64,000 nt of DNA from the NCBI GenBank assembly GCA_018806985.1, contig JADANN010000302.1, forward strand, positions 1-64,000. Direction: 5' to 3'. Positions 50,988 to 61,117 of this stretch are shown piece after piece. The position numbers were made by a program, and so were the translations under genes. This stretch comes from Angiostrongylus vasorum (Eukaryota; Nematoda; Chromadorea; Rhabditida; Metastrongylidae). Within the stretch, counting starts at the first letter, position 1, and the number at the start of each line of letters is the position of its first letter. The notes under the pieces are model-generated. The model had not been told where the DNA came from. It did not search any database and saw only the letters and a list, made by a program, of their open reading frames with translations.

Positions 50988-51180
50988 TGTTCCATAACTT
51001 CAGGAACCACGTCCAATGAAGTGGTAGCAGCGTTCGTATGATGACCTTCATTCGGCGGAGCCCTTTTCGACAAGACAAATGTTGGCCGGTTCTCGCCATT
51101 CAGTGTTACCTCCGATTTGGTGGGCAATGCGTCTTCAGCAGCCGGTACTTTATCTGCCAGCACGAGGAGTTGCCATCGTC
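50988..51180. repeat. Tandem duplication, copy 1, second part
   Basis: Aligns with 51,882-52,070: TTCCATAACTT, GGAACCAC, AAGTGGTA, TTCAGTRTKACCTCCGATTT-type and GGTACTTTATCTG blocks are shared. On the minus strand both copies keep an open frame with LDVVPEVMEH / LDVVPQVMEY and LADKVPAAE / LTDKVPSAE, so the ancestral sequence may have coded for protein. I do not recognise it. Confidence 0.8.
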
Positions 51181-51189
51181 TTCGACTTG

Positions 51190-52070
51190 AAGGCAAATAT
51201 GGACGAATTTACATCCTTCCAACCTGAACACCAAGTTAACCAATATGCATTGAAACTGCTTCATGCTGAAAAATATCCTCGTTGAATAGATCATGCGTTA
51301 GAAAACAAAACTATGGTTTCACAAAAATGACTCGAAACAAGCAAACGCTCAGAATTTTTTTGCCACTCACCATGGGGCGATGGCATCTAGAAATCAGGAT
51401 TTATAGTGGCAAATAGATATTGGCGCATTACATATGTAAAGGCACAAAATTTAGTCCTAAACTCCTATGTAGGTGGTTTTTTTTCGCTTCATGCTCGTTT
51501 GGATTCGATCGTTGCTTACAAAATGAACGAGGACCAAATTCCAGAACGTTCTATGCATGATTTCAAACCTGGACGTAAAGCAATAGAAACAGATAACAGT
51601 ATCGACGTCCATTTGGCACCGACTTGTTAGATATGGTGAAGTAAAGCGTTCATGCAAGACGTCCTACATTGACTTTGCAGCCTAGATGATGATCAGGGCT
51701 GAGATTGGGTCCCATACGGTCGAACACCATTGCGAAACGGGGGCCCTTGATTAAGAGTTTTGAAAAACTTCGAGTGATTCGAAATTCGAAAATCAAATCC
51801 GGATAGAAAGCAGATGAAATGAACGGAAGAGAGGGTGAAAGAAGACAGGGAGAGAGAAGGAGATGGTCAGTAGGAAATGTATTCCATAACTTGTGGAACC
51901 ACATCCAGTGAAGTGGTATCAGCGGTTGTTTGGCGAACATCAGTCGGCAGTGCCCTTTTATGCAGACGAATGTCGGCCGGCTCCCACCCTTCAGTATGAT
52001 CTCCGATTTGCCGGGCAATGCGTACTTCAGCAGACGGTACTTTATCTGTCAGCACGTAGAGTTGCAATAT
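51190..52070. repeat. Tandem duplication, copy 2 (uninterrupted)
   Basis: Contains both parts in the order seen in copy 1, but without the MITE insertion: 51,190-51,898 matches 49,640-50,268, and 51,882-52,070 matches 50,988-51,180. This allows the pre-insertion state of copy 1 to be inferred. Two short minus-strand frames cross it without domain matches. Confidence 0.8.
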
Positions 52071-52203
52071 CTTAAAACAGACTACCATTGTATTTATTTA
52101 TACGATCTTATAAACTGATCTGTTTGAGTTGATGCGAGGTTGGTGTAGGTGTTCGTTGTCGTTGTTGTTCTTTTTGTCGTTGCTACTGTTGTTGCTGGTC
52201 GAT

Positions 52204-52724
52204 GGCCGACGTTTCGGAGATTTCGAATCCTCAGAGCCTAGACGTATTTTATGTAACAGTAGTCTTATATTCGGTGAAATAGTTATAATATTAGTGAAGA
52301 TTAAATTTTCAAATGAACGCCATATTGATCAAAAAAAGCCACTCACCTTGATGTGACGACTGTGACTGCCCAAGTGTTGTTCACGTGGGACGGAGAGCGA
52401 AACCCACCCAGGGGTCAAAATATCGTTTTGAAATAAGGCGCCAGGTCACGTGTGATAGCGAGGCATTCGTCTTTCCGGTTCATCTTTGGGTTTTTCAAAT
52501 TTATCCAAAAACGCTTCGAGAGTTGATGTTTTTGATTCCCACGCTAAGATCCGGACAGTCAGTTCAAAATCATCGCCACTGTAATTTTGTGCCCTGTGCG
52601 TACCAAAGTTGTCCTTTGACGAATTTTGACTTTCCCATCCAGATGTTCTTTTACGAGGACACAAAGCGGTCAACCAGTTTCCCCAATATATTCCTCGCCG
52701 ACTATCATTACATTTCAGTAACAA
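52204..52724 (-). pseudogene. PLE 3' fragment (GIY-YIG C-terminus and tail), copy 3
   Basis: The minus-strand frame 52,724-52,446 aligns with the GIY-YIG C-terminus of copy 1: GIYWGNWLTALC for EYIGETGRPLC, HRAQNYSGDDFELTVRILAW for HRIQKHSGDDFEVKVNILAQ, and then CLAITRDLAPYFKTIF and a stop near 52,413. It is more diverged than copies 1 and 2 and lacks all RT sequence. The terminal motif is at 52,239-52,204, here with stem GGA/TCC instead of GGC/GCC. A TTG/TTC-rich tract at 52,150-52,200 follows on the minus side. Confidence 0.75.
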
Positions 52725-52782
52725 TAATCAATAACTTTTACATAATTGAGTTAACCACGAGATTCGTTTAAAAGTTTTATTC

Positions 52783-52819
52783 GGCTAACGCTTCCGCTCC
52801 TTCGCCTTCCTCAGAGCCG
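52783..52819 (-). ncRNA. PLE-type terminal motif adjoining a SINE-like head
   Basis: On the minus strand CGGCT-CTGAGGA-AGGC...GC-GGAAGCGTT-AGCCG resembles the motif at the end of PLE copies. The outer stem is a perfect 5-bp CGGCT/AGCCG, while the GAAAC strand is altered to GGAAGC. It lies upstream, in the minus sense, of the PLE fragment at 52.2-52.7 kb, where a 5' terminal repeat of a PLE would be expected. Confidence 0.4.
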
Positions 52820-52829
52820 CACTGATCCG

Positions 52830-53012
52830 AATTAATGGTGTCCAAGCTGGTCGTTGTCGCAATGTTGATACACGTTGTTGCATCGAGTCGAATCCAGTGG
52901 AATGGAAGCACAAATATGCCGACCCCCCGAAGAATGGAGCGCTTAGTGGGTTAGGGACGCGACGATCCTTCAAGGCGCTCCCCCGACCACTGAGCCACAC
53001 GCGCCCAGTCAT
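52830..53012 (-). mobile_element. tRNA-like SINE head, second family
   Basis: Minus strand: A-box-like TGGCTCAGTGGTCGG at 52,997-52,983 and B-box-like GGATTCGACTC at 52,895-52,885. The boxes are about 90 bp apart and there is no cloverleaf, so it is not a tRNA gene. It runs directly into the PLE-type motif at 52,819-52,783. Confidence 0.55.
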
Positions 53013-53029
53013 ACAAAAACGTAAGTATA

Positions 53030-53311
53030 AATAAAAGGATAAAAAGGATAAAGCTCTCGGCGTTGATCAATCCCTGAGGGAAGCGCCATGCATTTGCCTT
53101 CATTAAGTATCGTTAGAGGTTACTGAATGCATATCTGCCCTTTACAATGACTCGCGGTGGTCTACCGATGTATCGAGCCAGTGCCGCTGTCCTCCCAGGT
53201 TTGGTACTAATTTGCCGACCCTTGAGGGATGGAAGGCTTGGGGGCCATCGGCGCGGGCATCATTTTCATGTGTGCGTTGCAGGGCGCCTGTGACCACTGC
53301 GTCACACGCCG
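53030..53311 (-). mobile_element. tRNA-derived SINE, copy 2
   Basis: Minus-strand relative of 45,556-45,836. The head is GTGACGCAGTGGTCACAGGC (53,305-53,286); body matches include CTTCCATCCCTC, GGCAAATT, CCTGGGAGG, ATATGCATTCA and GGATTGATCAACGCCGAGAG. The B box is eroded. It begins within a few bases of where the minus-strand LINE breaks off. Confidence 0.7.
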
Positions 53312-53314
53312 CGC

Positions 53315-55400
53315 TCCTTCGGATAGCAGATTGGGCGATAGACGCCTCTATCGTGGAGGTCACCCTTCTTGAACGGTAGCACGGTCTCGCTTGTCTTTCA
53401 CTGAGTAGGGACCTTGCATTCGGACAGGTAAGGAGTGAAGAGCCAAACAGTACGTTTACGAGGACCTGCGGAAGGTCCTTCAGGTGTTCAGATCATATCC
53501 TTCTCGGACCTAGTGCTGTTCGATTTTTCACCGACGAAATTGGAAATCGGATTTCGGTTCGGAGAACCGGTGGTACAACATATCCATACTCCTTTATTTT
53601 ATATGACGGAAGGTGGACGTGGCTATCGAAGAGATCTGAGTAGCATTCCTAAATGATTTTCTCCATTGCGGAACGCTGTAACTGTGCCTTCTAAGCGTCG
53701 GAGTGTAATCATCTTGGTCTTGTAACTGGCGAAGCTTCGGTGGGCTTTGCGAATGCTTTTCCCAGCCTCTGCAGCTTAGACCATAACTGCAGCTCTTTTC
53801 TGTTTATGATCTTCTTTCATCACCTGTCCGCATTGTTTGGCAAGTTTGGACGTTAGTTCCCCTGTTGCCTGTAGCTCGTACGATTCCACGCTGGCGTATC
53901 AGCTCGAGTGTTTCTGGAGGCTAAAGTGTCTTTGTGACTTTCGAACTCTCAGCTTTCATAATGCTAACGTGAAGATGTTGAATGAGCCGATCGCATTCTT
54001 CGGCAATGTTGTCGGCAACGGTATCTTTCTAAGAGCCAATTAGTGAATTGAATAAGTCCAGCTAACGGTGGTTTTGCGACTTCGTTTTTTGAACTTAGAG
54101 GCTTTTTCTTCTTTCTGCGAGGAATTGAATCTTTCGCAAAGGGAGGCGGTGGTCTGATCCCGTGTAGAATTTTTGGGACAACAGCGACATCGGTTAGGCA
54201 AAGCCTTCTATTTTCTATGATGTGTTCTATTTCGTTGTGCTACTCTCCATTTTGAGAGTTCCACGTCCAGCGTTGGATCTTTCTGGAATTGCGAGTTACC
54301 ATGGATGGTCCTCGTCGCCATGATAAACTCAGATAACCGCTCACCTTGCTCGTTCCTTTCTAATCCGTGGGTGCCAATGTGACATTTTTTTAGACGTTCT
54401 TCTTGGTCCAATCTTGGCGTTGAAATCTCCAATGATGGCCGTTAAGAACGTATGGTCTTCTCTGTGCAACATCTCCAAGTCCGTATAGAACTCATCGACT
54501 TCTTCCTCGTCAAAATTTAATGTCGGAATGTAAACGACGAAAATTCTCAAAGCTGGTATTGATCTACATCTTTTCAATCGTAAACGACCGATTCGAGTTG
54601 TTTGTTTTTTCGAATGAATTAATGCTCAAGGCCAAACTCGTGCTGACGAGAACTCCGGTGCCACCCACTCCTCTACTGTCGGATGTTCCGAGGAACAATT
54701 CTTCTCCGACGCCATAGACGGCGTTGAATGGGTGGCATCGTCTCGTCTCGGCCAGGCCGATGACGTCGTACCTTATCCTTCTTGCTTGCATGAGCAAGTC
54801 TTCTGTGGAGAGCTCGGATGCAAGCGTACGTGCATTGTAGGTACGGAACGTCACCTTGGTTCTTCTTGATCCAGGCAGCTTCCATTGGCCCTGAGATTTT
54901 GGCAGCGTCTCCGTACTCGTCCTACCCAACACTGCAAAATTGGGGGGCTCTTTCGGGGTCAGGGGAATGAGGCTCGTTTTTTTTACTGTGTTTAGCATTT
55001 TGATACTCACATATAGCTTGCTGGGCTCTGAACGTGGGGGGCTGGATAAACTCACGGGTAGCTCGCCAGGCTCTCCCAGATTGGACAAGGAGCTTTTTTG
55101 TTGGAGGCCATTCCCTAACCGCCTCCAATGTACTTCCCTGTCACTTGATTGCAGGCTTTTGGCCGAGTAGACTCGTAGAATACAATCCGCATAAACTAGA
55201 GCGCACCCACACACGCGTGCATACGCCTCGTAAATACAGAAAGTATGTGCCAAATAGGCGCAGCAGAAACAGGAAGTCCATCCCCTGGATCCACCTGCGT
55301 ATAATGGAAGCAAAGGTCGACTTTGGTCCACGACTAACCCCCCTATCCACCACATTGGGGACGCGCCACATAGCCTCGCGACTAACTGGCTCGAGATCCC
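53315..55400 (-). mobile_element. Truncated RTE-like LINE (endonuclease and start of RT)
   Basis: The minus-strand frame 55,355-54,564 starts with a Ser/Pro-rich leader, then an apurinic-type endonuclease: VTFRTYNARTLASELSTEDL, DVIGLAETRR (catalytic Glu) and RGVGGTGVLVSTSLALSI. After a frameshift come FVVYIPTLNFDEEEVDEFY and GDFNAKIG (54,577-54,341), then the Asn-Ser-Gln region and KFYTGSDHRLPL near 54,160 (catalytic Asp-His). Linker fragments in shifting frames follow: LIQHLH.SIMKAESSKVTKT, PPETLELIRQRG, SIRKAHRSFASYKTKMITLR, YLSECKVPTQ and finally VYRPIC near 53,330, the first RT block. There it stops and SINE copy 2 begins. The RT core, including FADD, is missing. It differs in sequence from the plus-strand LINE at 37-39.7 kb. 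Confidence 0.85.
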
Positions 55401-55519
55401 TCATATGAGGGAGATCCGTGGAGTGCTGAGATATGAGAAAATATCGGAACCTCATTTAAGTTTTGAAGCTTTGACTACGCATTCCGTGGACTCACATCTT
55501 ATTAACAGCGCCATCGAGG
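55401..55519. other. No feature recognised
   Basis: Short unique stretch between the LINE leader and a MITE-like relic. Confidence 0.4.
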
Positions 55520-55760
55520 CTCCTACTTTGCCTTTCTATCAGCCAATTTTCGATGGGTGATTCCAACGCTGGGGTAGAAAACTGGCTGCGAGAAAGGCAA
55601 AGGAAATCCATCGATGGTGCAGTAGATGAGACGTAAACCCACTGAAAGGGTGGTCAGATTTTCGAACCTTAACTCAAGTTCCGAGTTTTGCACATATCTG
55701 AGCATCATTGCAGCTGTGTTCCACGTAAAACCCTGCCGTGAAAAAATAACAGGCAGTAAA
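55520..55760. mobile_element. Divergent MITE-like relic
   Basis: Carries the family's right end: CGAGTTTTGCACATATCTGA near 55,680, CTGTGTTCCACG, AAACCCTGCCGTGAAAAAAT and AGGCAGTAAATAAA. An internal short inverse pair (TTGCCTTTCT and AGAAAGGCAA) lies at 55,530-55,600. The left end is not clear. Confidence 0.55.
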
Positions 55761-56135
55761 TAAAATTTAAGCCATGTTTCTTTTAACCGACCTGGTGCAG
55801 ACTTACCAGCAGAAACATACTAAGGCTAAATGAATGCGGGTTTCCGAAACCGAAAAAAATGTGAAAGTCAACAATTTTTGTAGAACCCAATTAAATTGAA
55901 AACTACGAAGAAAGCTCGACATCCGTGTGAGTTAAACGAAAAGCAAAAACTGCTCTTTTGAAGGTTGATCTGAATTCTTTCACACCGACCCATCCATTCC
56001 ACATATTAAGGTCTCTGACGATAAAACGATTCTATAATACACAGTAAACAGTTGCGTTCTTCACAATCCTCAGAACAGTAAAAAAGTTTCATGAAAAAGA
56101 GAGTAGTGATAATTTTTTATTCCCACCAAATTTAC
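55761..56135. other. No feature recognised
   Basis: AT-rich flank between the MITE relic and the target-site duplication of PLE copy 2. Confidence 0.45.
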
Positions 56136-56148
56136 TCATTCACTCCTA
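56136..56148. repeat. Target-site duplication of PLE copy 2 (left)
   Basis: TCATTCACTCCTA, identical to 58,213-58,225. It starts exactly where homology with PLE copy 1 ends. Confidence 0.9.
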
Positions 56149-58212
56149 TGAATGCGTCGCTTTTCTTGTTCAGCAATCGCGAGGTTGTTAAACAGCATAC
56201 ATTTACTTCCATAGAAAAACACAATACAATACAACAGTAGCTGACGTTTCGGCAGTATCGCCTTCTTCAGAACATAGAGCGGTATACCGATACACAATTT
56301 ACTAGGCCAAATGCTTCAAAAAACATTTCTATGATAAATACATGGTCAACAGCTTCTGGGAAAAAACTCACCGCTTTTTTTACGTGACTTCCAATGAGGA
56401 AGATTGGAACAGCTGATTATAGTCGCATTTGGTTGATGACTGCACCATCCAACATCAGAAATTGATGCGAACATACGGGGTCAGGTCGCGTATGACCTCT
56501 GGGCATTCATCCCTGCTATCCATTGTAGGGTTTTTTGGCATTTATCCAAAAAGCCTCAAGAAGTTTTCGCGCTGATATTTTAGTCTCCTGCGCAAGGATA
56601 TTGACTTTTACTTCAAAATCGTCTCCGCTATGCTTTTGTATCCCATGAGTGCCTAGTGGGGTACTTTGTCTTAGTTTTGGTTTGCCATCTAGGTGTTCTT
56701 TTTATAGGGATACACAAAGGCCTGCCCGTTTCGCCAATATATTCATCTCCGCAATTATTACAAGAGATCAGGTATATCGTACCTGAACTCATGCAACCAC
56801 CGTCCTTGCCGTAAGGGCAGATTACGCAATTTTTTTTTGTTTCGCATAGACGGTCATAAGGGCGGTTACGAACTAACTGACGATGTAGAGTAGCCGGTGG
56901 TATTTCAACTATCGCTACCGATTCCTCTAGACCTGCCCTTCTTAAGCATCGTTTAATAGCTACGCTTACTTCATCGCTAATAAAGGGCAGCATAAACGGG
57001 ACTTTCTTTTGGCCAAGTGTTTCGCTTGAGCGTGTCACTCTCCTTCGAAACTTATCTCGTGGGGTTACTATTTCGTAGCCATAGGGAGATGTCTATTTGC
57101 CGAGCCAAGTCGCGCGATTCTTCCTTTAGTTCCCTGGTTGTGCACACAGAGGTGGCTGTTCAAAACATGTTTCTCACAAGTGCCCTCTTTGTGTGTTAAG
57201 GGTGGGAAGAAAGGAAATGAACGAGGATGTTCTTGTTACTTGGCTTTCGGTACCACTTTGTCAGGTAACCGCTACTTGATAGGTTTATTTGGACGTTTAA
57301 AAACGGAAGCCAGTCTTTTCTCGGTTTCTCGCGGGTGAACTTAGTGTACTCAAACTGCTCGTTCAATAATTCAAAGCATTTGTCCATCTCCTCCTGCGAA
57401 GAGAAGATGAGAAAACAATCATCTACATATCTGCAGTCGAGTAATGGCCGGAGATCGAGAACAGGGGCTTCTGTCTTAGACATAAACACAATGGCAAGGC
57501 TTGGTGCCAGTCGCTGTCCCATAGCCAACCCCCTTATTTGCGCGAAATATTTCCCAGACCATCTGAAAATCGAGCAGTTTACGCACTCCTTTAGAGAGCC
57601 ATTAGCTGCTGGATGGACAAGCCATGCATATTTATTCTTCCTCCATGTTCAACAAGAAATTCGAAGATGGCTTTGCATTGCGGAGTCATTCGATGCGTTG
57701 GTGTACAGCGCAGTAACGTCGAAGGACTCCATCACGTACGCGTTATTAGGAGACGCGTTACGTAGACGTTCTAGGAACATTGGGGGTGTTTGTGAGGTGA
57801 GCTGGAATATGGTTAAGCAACAGGGTAAGTATTAGGCTTAAAAACCAGGTTGTTCTATCCGTTGGTCCGTCTAGACAGCTGATCATGGGTCTAACCTTAA
57901 ATGATGACGGATTGGTTGACGCAAGATCATCAGGTGATACCAACTTATGTGTTTTATTAAGTAGGTATAGGACGGGACATGTTGGTGTATCGATTTTAAA
58001 GTGCGAAATAACCGATGGTTTTAAACCTGCAGCCTTTGCCACACTGACCCATTGATTGTTTAGCTTTCGGTATTGACTTTTGTATTCCTTTTCAGAGGAT
58101 GGGCGATAGAGGGTAGCATCACTAAGATGTTCCTCTGTTATCTCAACATCCAGCTGGCGAGGAATAACTACGAACTCTCCCCCCTTATCACTAACAGACA
58201 ATCTTATTGTTG
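56149..58212 (-). mobile_element. Penelope-like retroelement, copy 2 (5'-truncated)
   Basis: Minus-strand frames give the RT and nuclease of copy 1 in order. 58,216-57,758 reads RLSVSDKGGEFVVIPRQLDV and TCPVLYLLNKTHKLVSPDDL. 57,528-57,196 holds AMGQRLAPSLAIVFMSK and CRYVDDCFLIFSSQEEMDK. 57,038-56,628 joins GQKKVPFMLPFISDEV to CVICPYGKDGGCMSSGTIYL and DEYIGETGRPLC. Frameshifts separate them and the last part breaks near 56,630, although DLTPYVRINF is still visible near 56,480. The N-terminal 265 or so residues are missing. Identity to copy 1 is high and includes the untranslated tail. The perfect 13-bp duplications on both sides show that it arrived by its own insertion, already truncated. Confidence 0.95.
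56239..56273 (-). ncRNA. PLE 3'-terminal structured motif, copy 2
   Basis: Minus strand: CTGAAGAAGGC-n6-GCCGAAACGTCAGC, as in copy 1. The base triplet before CTGA is GTT rather than GCT, so the outer stem is lost here. Confidence 0.5.
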
Positions 58213-58225
58213 TCATTCACTCCTA
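58213..58225. repeat. Target-site duplication of PLE copy 2 (right)
   Basis: TCATTCACTCCTA, identical to 56,136-56,148, immediately beyond the truncated 5' end of the element (minus sense). Confidence 0.9.
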
Positions 58226-58744
58226 GTTCTTGGATCCATTTCGTTCTCTCATCCGCTATCCACCAAAGTGTTCGAGAAAGTCCTAGTGTCATTTTCAACT
58301 ACTCATCTTAAACTCTTGATGAATACCACTGAAGGCTGAGTGAGCCTGTTCTTGCATCGGAATTGTGGGGCAGTGGTGCTTCTGTGTTCCTCGGTCCTCA
58401 TCACAGGTAATGCACGTGCAGCACGTAGTCGAGCCAACTGTCATATGTCTACCGAGGTGCAATTTTAATCACTGCGCCGCACATACCTCCAGAAACAATA
58501 GATTTCGTGAAAGAATAAAAAAAGCACCAGAAACTACAAATCATGTACTTCGCTTTGACCAGTCGATTCACCTGAAAAAGAACGCACGACCACTCAGAAA
58601 ATATTGTAGGATCTGAACGGATTTGCATATTAAACATCAAATCTCACAGCAATCACAACTGTCTTCCAGCCAACAGAATTACAGTTTGTTAAACTCCTGG
58701 AAAGCCTGTTTTCTAGGAAATCGTTAAACAACTACATTTTTTAG
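58226..58744. other. No confident feature
   Basis: Contains short open stretches on both strands. On plus, about 58,654-58,737 reads VFQPTELQFVKLLESLFSRK and could be an upstream exon of the gene that follows, but no intron long enough separates it from the next acceptor. Confidence 0.35.
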
Positions 58745-60200
58745 TTGCTGCAAGGAAACGCAGATGCCAAGAGTTTTACCGCAGTGGGAGAAATTTGGTG
58801 GATAAAGCATTTGCTTATATCTTCCCTGCTCACGTTTTGGAAGGCGAAGTGCTCATGTTTAAATTCTTCTTTTCAAAACACACAGAAAATTAGAAGTTTT
58901 AAAGCATTGAGTAGCTAGTTCGCTAATCGACATCATCTTTATACTGGTGATTTTTTGTTTTAATCTGAACTGATTGAGACCGGCAATGTGACGCAGTCCG
59001 TGATTCTCATTGCTCTTGATGATGTTTCACTAAAGTGTTCGTTTCTGGTTTTCAAGTGAAAACTTTTCGTGGTCTTTAGAGCACCAAAATTCCACTTTTA
59101 GTAGGATAAAATGACTTGTATCTTGTAAGCAAAGACCTTTAGATTTGAAGGGTACTCGTTTGAACCAGTAAAACCTGATAAAGACGGTGTTAGTTTGAAA
59201 GTTGAAAACTGTCTTTATTTTGTTGTATTCGTTCTCTATGCACCTCAGACGTTATGTGTTGCATAAACATGTCTCAGTCAGCTGCTTTCAACAACGAGTG
59301 GTTTGCATTTGAGGGTGTGCCAGTCCGATTACACTTCTTTCCACGAATTTCTAGAAAAATCAGAAAGGTCGAATTGTTTATAAATTCCACATACATGAAA
59401 GCCTATGGACTAAAAATTGATGAAAAGTAAGAGACTATCCTTTAACCAAGATCGTTCTCTGTTATTACGAAGTAGTTCCTGTTGGAAATGCAGAGGTTTC
59501 TGAGATGCACTTTTTTCACACTTGCTCTGAAGAAGTACGCGGTTACTTATTTCAGACTGGAGGCATATCCCCTCCTTTCCAACCAACCATTTCGTGTGGT
59601 TAGAAAACAAAATTTGTTGTATGCACTACATAAGTAAGCTTTCTAGACGTATATCCATTTATTTGATAATTGTGGAAGCGTGACACGAAGTACAAGAAGA
59701 GAAAACATTTAGTAGAACCAAAAATGCATCAAAATTAATGAACAACGAGAAAATAATGGGAAATAACCAGTGGTTAACCACTCTTAAACAGCTCTATATA
59801 CTTGAACTCAAATTATATGCTCCTTTTTTGAAGCATAAATATAACAAGGACAAGCTTTATACAAAGGTTGTTGCGGAATCTTTTAGTATGTCCGGCTTCT
59901 CTACTCATTCGACAATGAAGGAGATGTGTATTTACTTGATGGCTTACATTTGCCGACTACTATAGAATCGGGCCTTAAAATCCCGCTTCAATTTGTCCAT
60001 GAGTCGTCTTCGGTTGACACGACTTGCACTCTCTTCCTTTTTTTTGTGCCAAAAAGATCATCTAAGCATAACTTAGTACTGGGTAAGTAGCCAGCTTGAG
60101 TAGCCTTCTATGCCGCGGTTTGTCCACTTTTACAAAAACCTATGCCCACTTGGTTTCTATTGTTCACCTTTACCCTTGGATTGCAGTAACTCCTAACTAG
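58745..60200 (+). CDS. Candidate multi-exon gene of unknown function
   Basis: Exon-like segments with nematode-style signals. 58,745-58,893, after TTTTTTAG, reads RKRRCQEFYRSGRNLVDKAF, then IFPAHVLEGEVLM. 59,278-59,426, after TGTCTCAG, reads SAAFNNEWFAFEGVPVRLHF and VELFINSTYMKAYGLKIDEK and ends at AAAA|GTAAGA. 59,556-59,633, after TTATTTCAG, reads LEAYPLLSNQPFRVVRKQ and ends at AA|GTAAGC. 59,887-60,082, after TTTTAG, reads YVRLLYSFDNEGDVYLLDGL and LKIPLQFVHESSSVDTTCTL and ends at CTGG|GTAAGT. 60,187-60,200, after GATTGCAG, reads VTPN and stop. The last two joins are in phase. The join from 59,633 to 59,887 is not in phase unless an earlier donor (near 59,595) is used, and the first exon's donor is unclear. 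Alternating hydrophobic residues suggest beta structure. No family recognised. No internal stops within the segments. Confidence 0.4.
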
Positions 60201-60711
60201 AGCATTCTAAACTTACTTAGTTCTTTCATCCGATGGTGATCGCTGAAGTTTCGCAAAGCACAACACGTATTATGGTTGTACACAAGAACGCTTGAAAAGA
60301 CGCACTTTATAATCTGATCCAAATCAGAGCAATATTTAGTGCAAAGTGGCGAAGAAAAAAGCAACCTAAACAACGAAGACCAAGGTACAACCATTTACCT
60401 CTGCAGCACACAAAATATTTGAAGCCCATAATGCACAGTAGTTCGTATAAACAAGGTTTAGATCTAGTATGTCGACTTAGTTGTTTCCAATTTTTTGTTG
60501 ACTTATCCCTTCCACTCTCCACTAAATAGATATTGCAGAACCACCTTTTGCCTTCAAATCAACCTCACTCAACTGAGTGTTCTTCACCGTTGATGTTTGC
60601 TTGCTGTTCACCTAAAAGAACAATTATGAATGCGATTGATTGCATTCATCTCCTGATAAAGTCATCCATTAATAAAGCTATAACGAAAATAGCCTATATA
60701 ACCACAATGAT
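60201..60711. other. No feature recognised
   Basis: 3' flank of the candidate gene. Short open frames only; no tRNA or repeat identified. Confidence 0.45.
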
Positions 60712-60885
60712 GATGAGGTATTTGCAAAACTCCAAACCGCAGGTGTCTACGGTGGAGAAGCGCGAAACAAAGGACATGCATGATGTGGTGTGAACGCGTA
60801 AACCCCCCGGAAAGGGTAATAGCGGGTTCATTCCCCACCGCAGACACCTACGGTCTGGAGTTTTGCAAATATCTCAGCATTGTTG
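60712..60885. mobile_element. Short foldback MITE copy (internally deleted)
   Basis: GAGGTATTTGCAAAACTCCA with CCGCAGGTGTCTACGGTGG at 60,716-60,754 is mirrored by CCCCACCGCAGACACCTACG and GGAGTTTTGCAAATATCTCA at 60,834-60,878. The central part of the family is missing, leaving about 170 bp. Confidence 0.85.
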
Positions 60886-61117
60886 TGGCTATAACTGTTA
60901 TTATTGTTCTTATTACGTCATTTTTCTTATTGGTATTATTACACGACCCAACACTATATGTACACTTCCTGTGGAATACACACTTGCATTTGATCCGTTT
61001 CCTCACATCCATGATCAACAAGGGCTTTTCAACTTCCTGCGCCTGGATTTAACCGCGACTTGAGGATTGTAGCCTTGTTCATGAATGTCGTTGAAATGCT
61101 GATCAGTTCGACTCTAC

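Noticed and set aside
52785..53012. Functional tRNA gene
   Set aside because: The A and B boxes are about 90 bp apart and no cloverleaf or acceptor stem can be drawn.
59738..59965. 75-codon plus-strand frame as an independent gene
   Set aside because: The 3' half overlaps, in another frame, a better-supported exon at 59,887-60,082, and the 5' half is AT-rich low-quality sequence.
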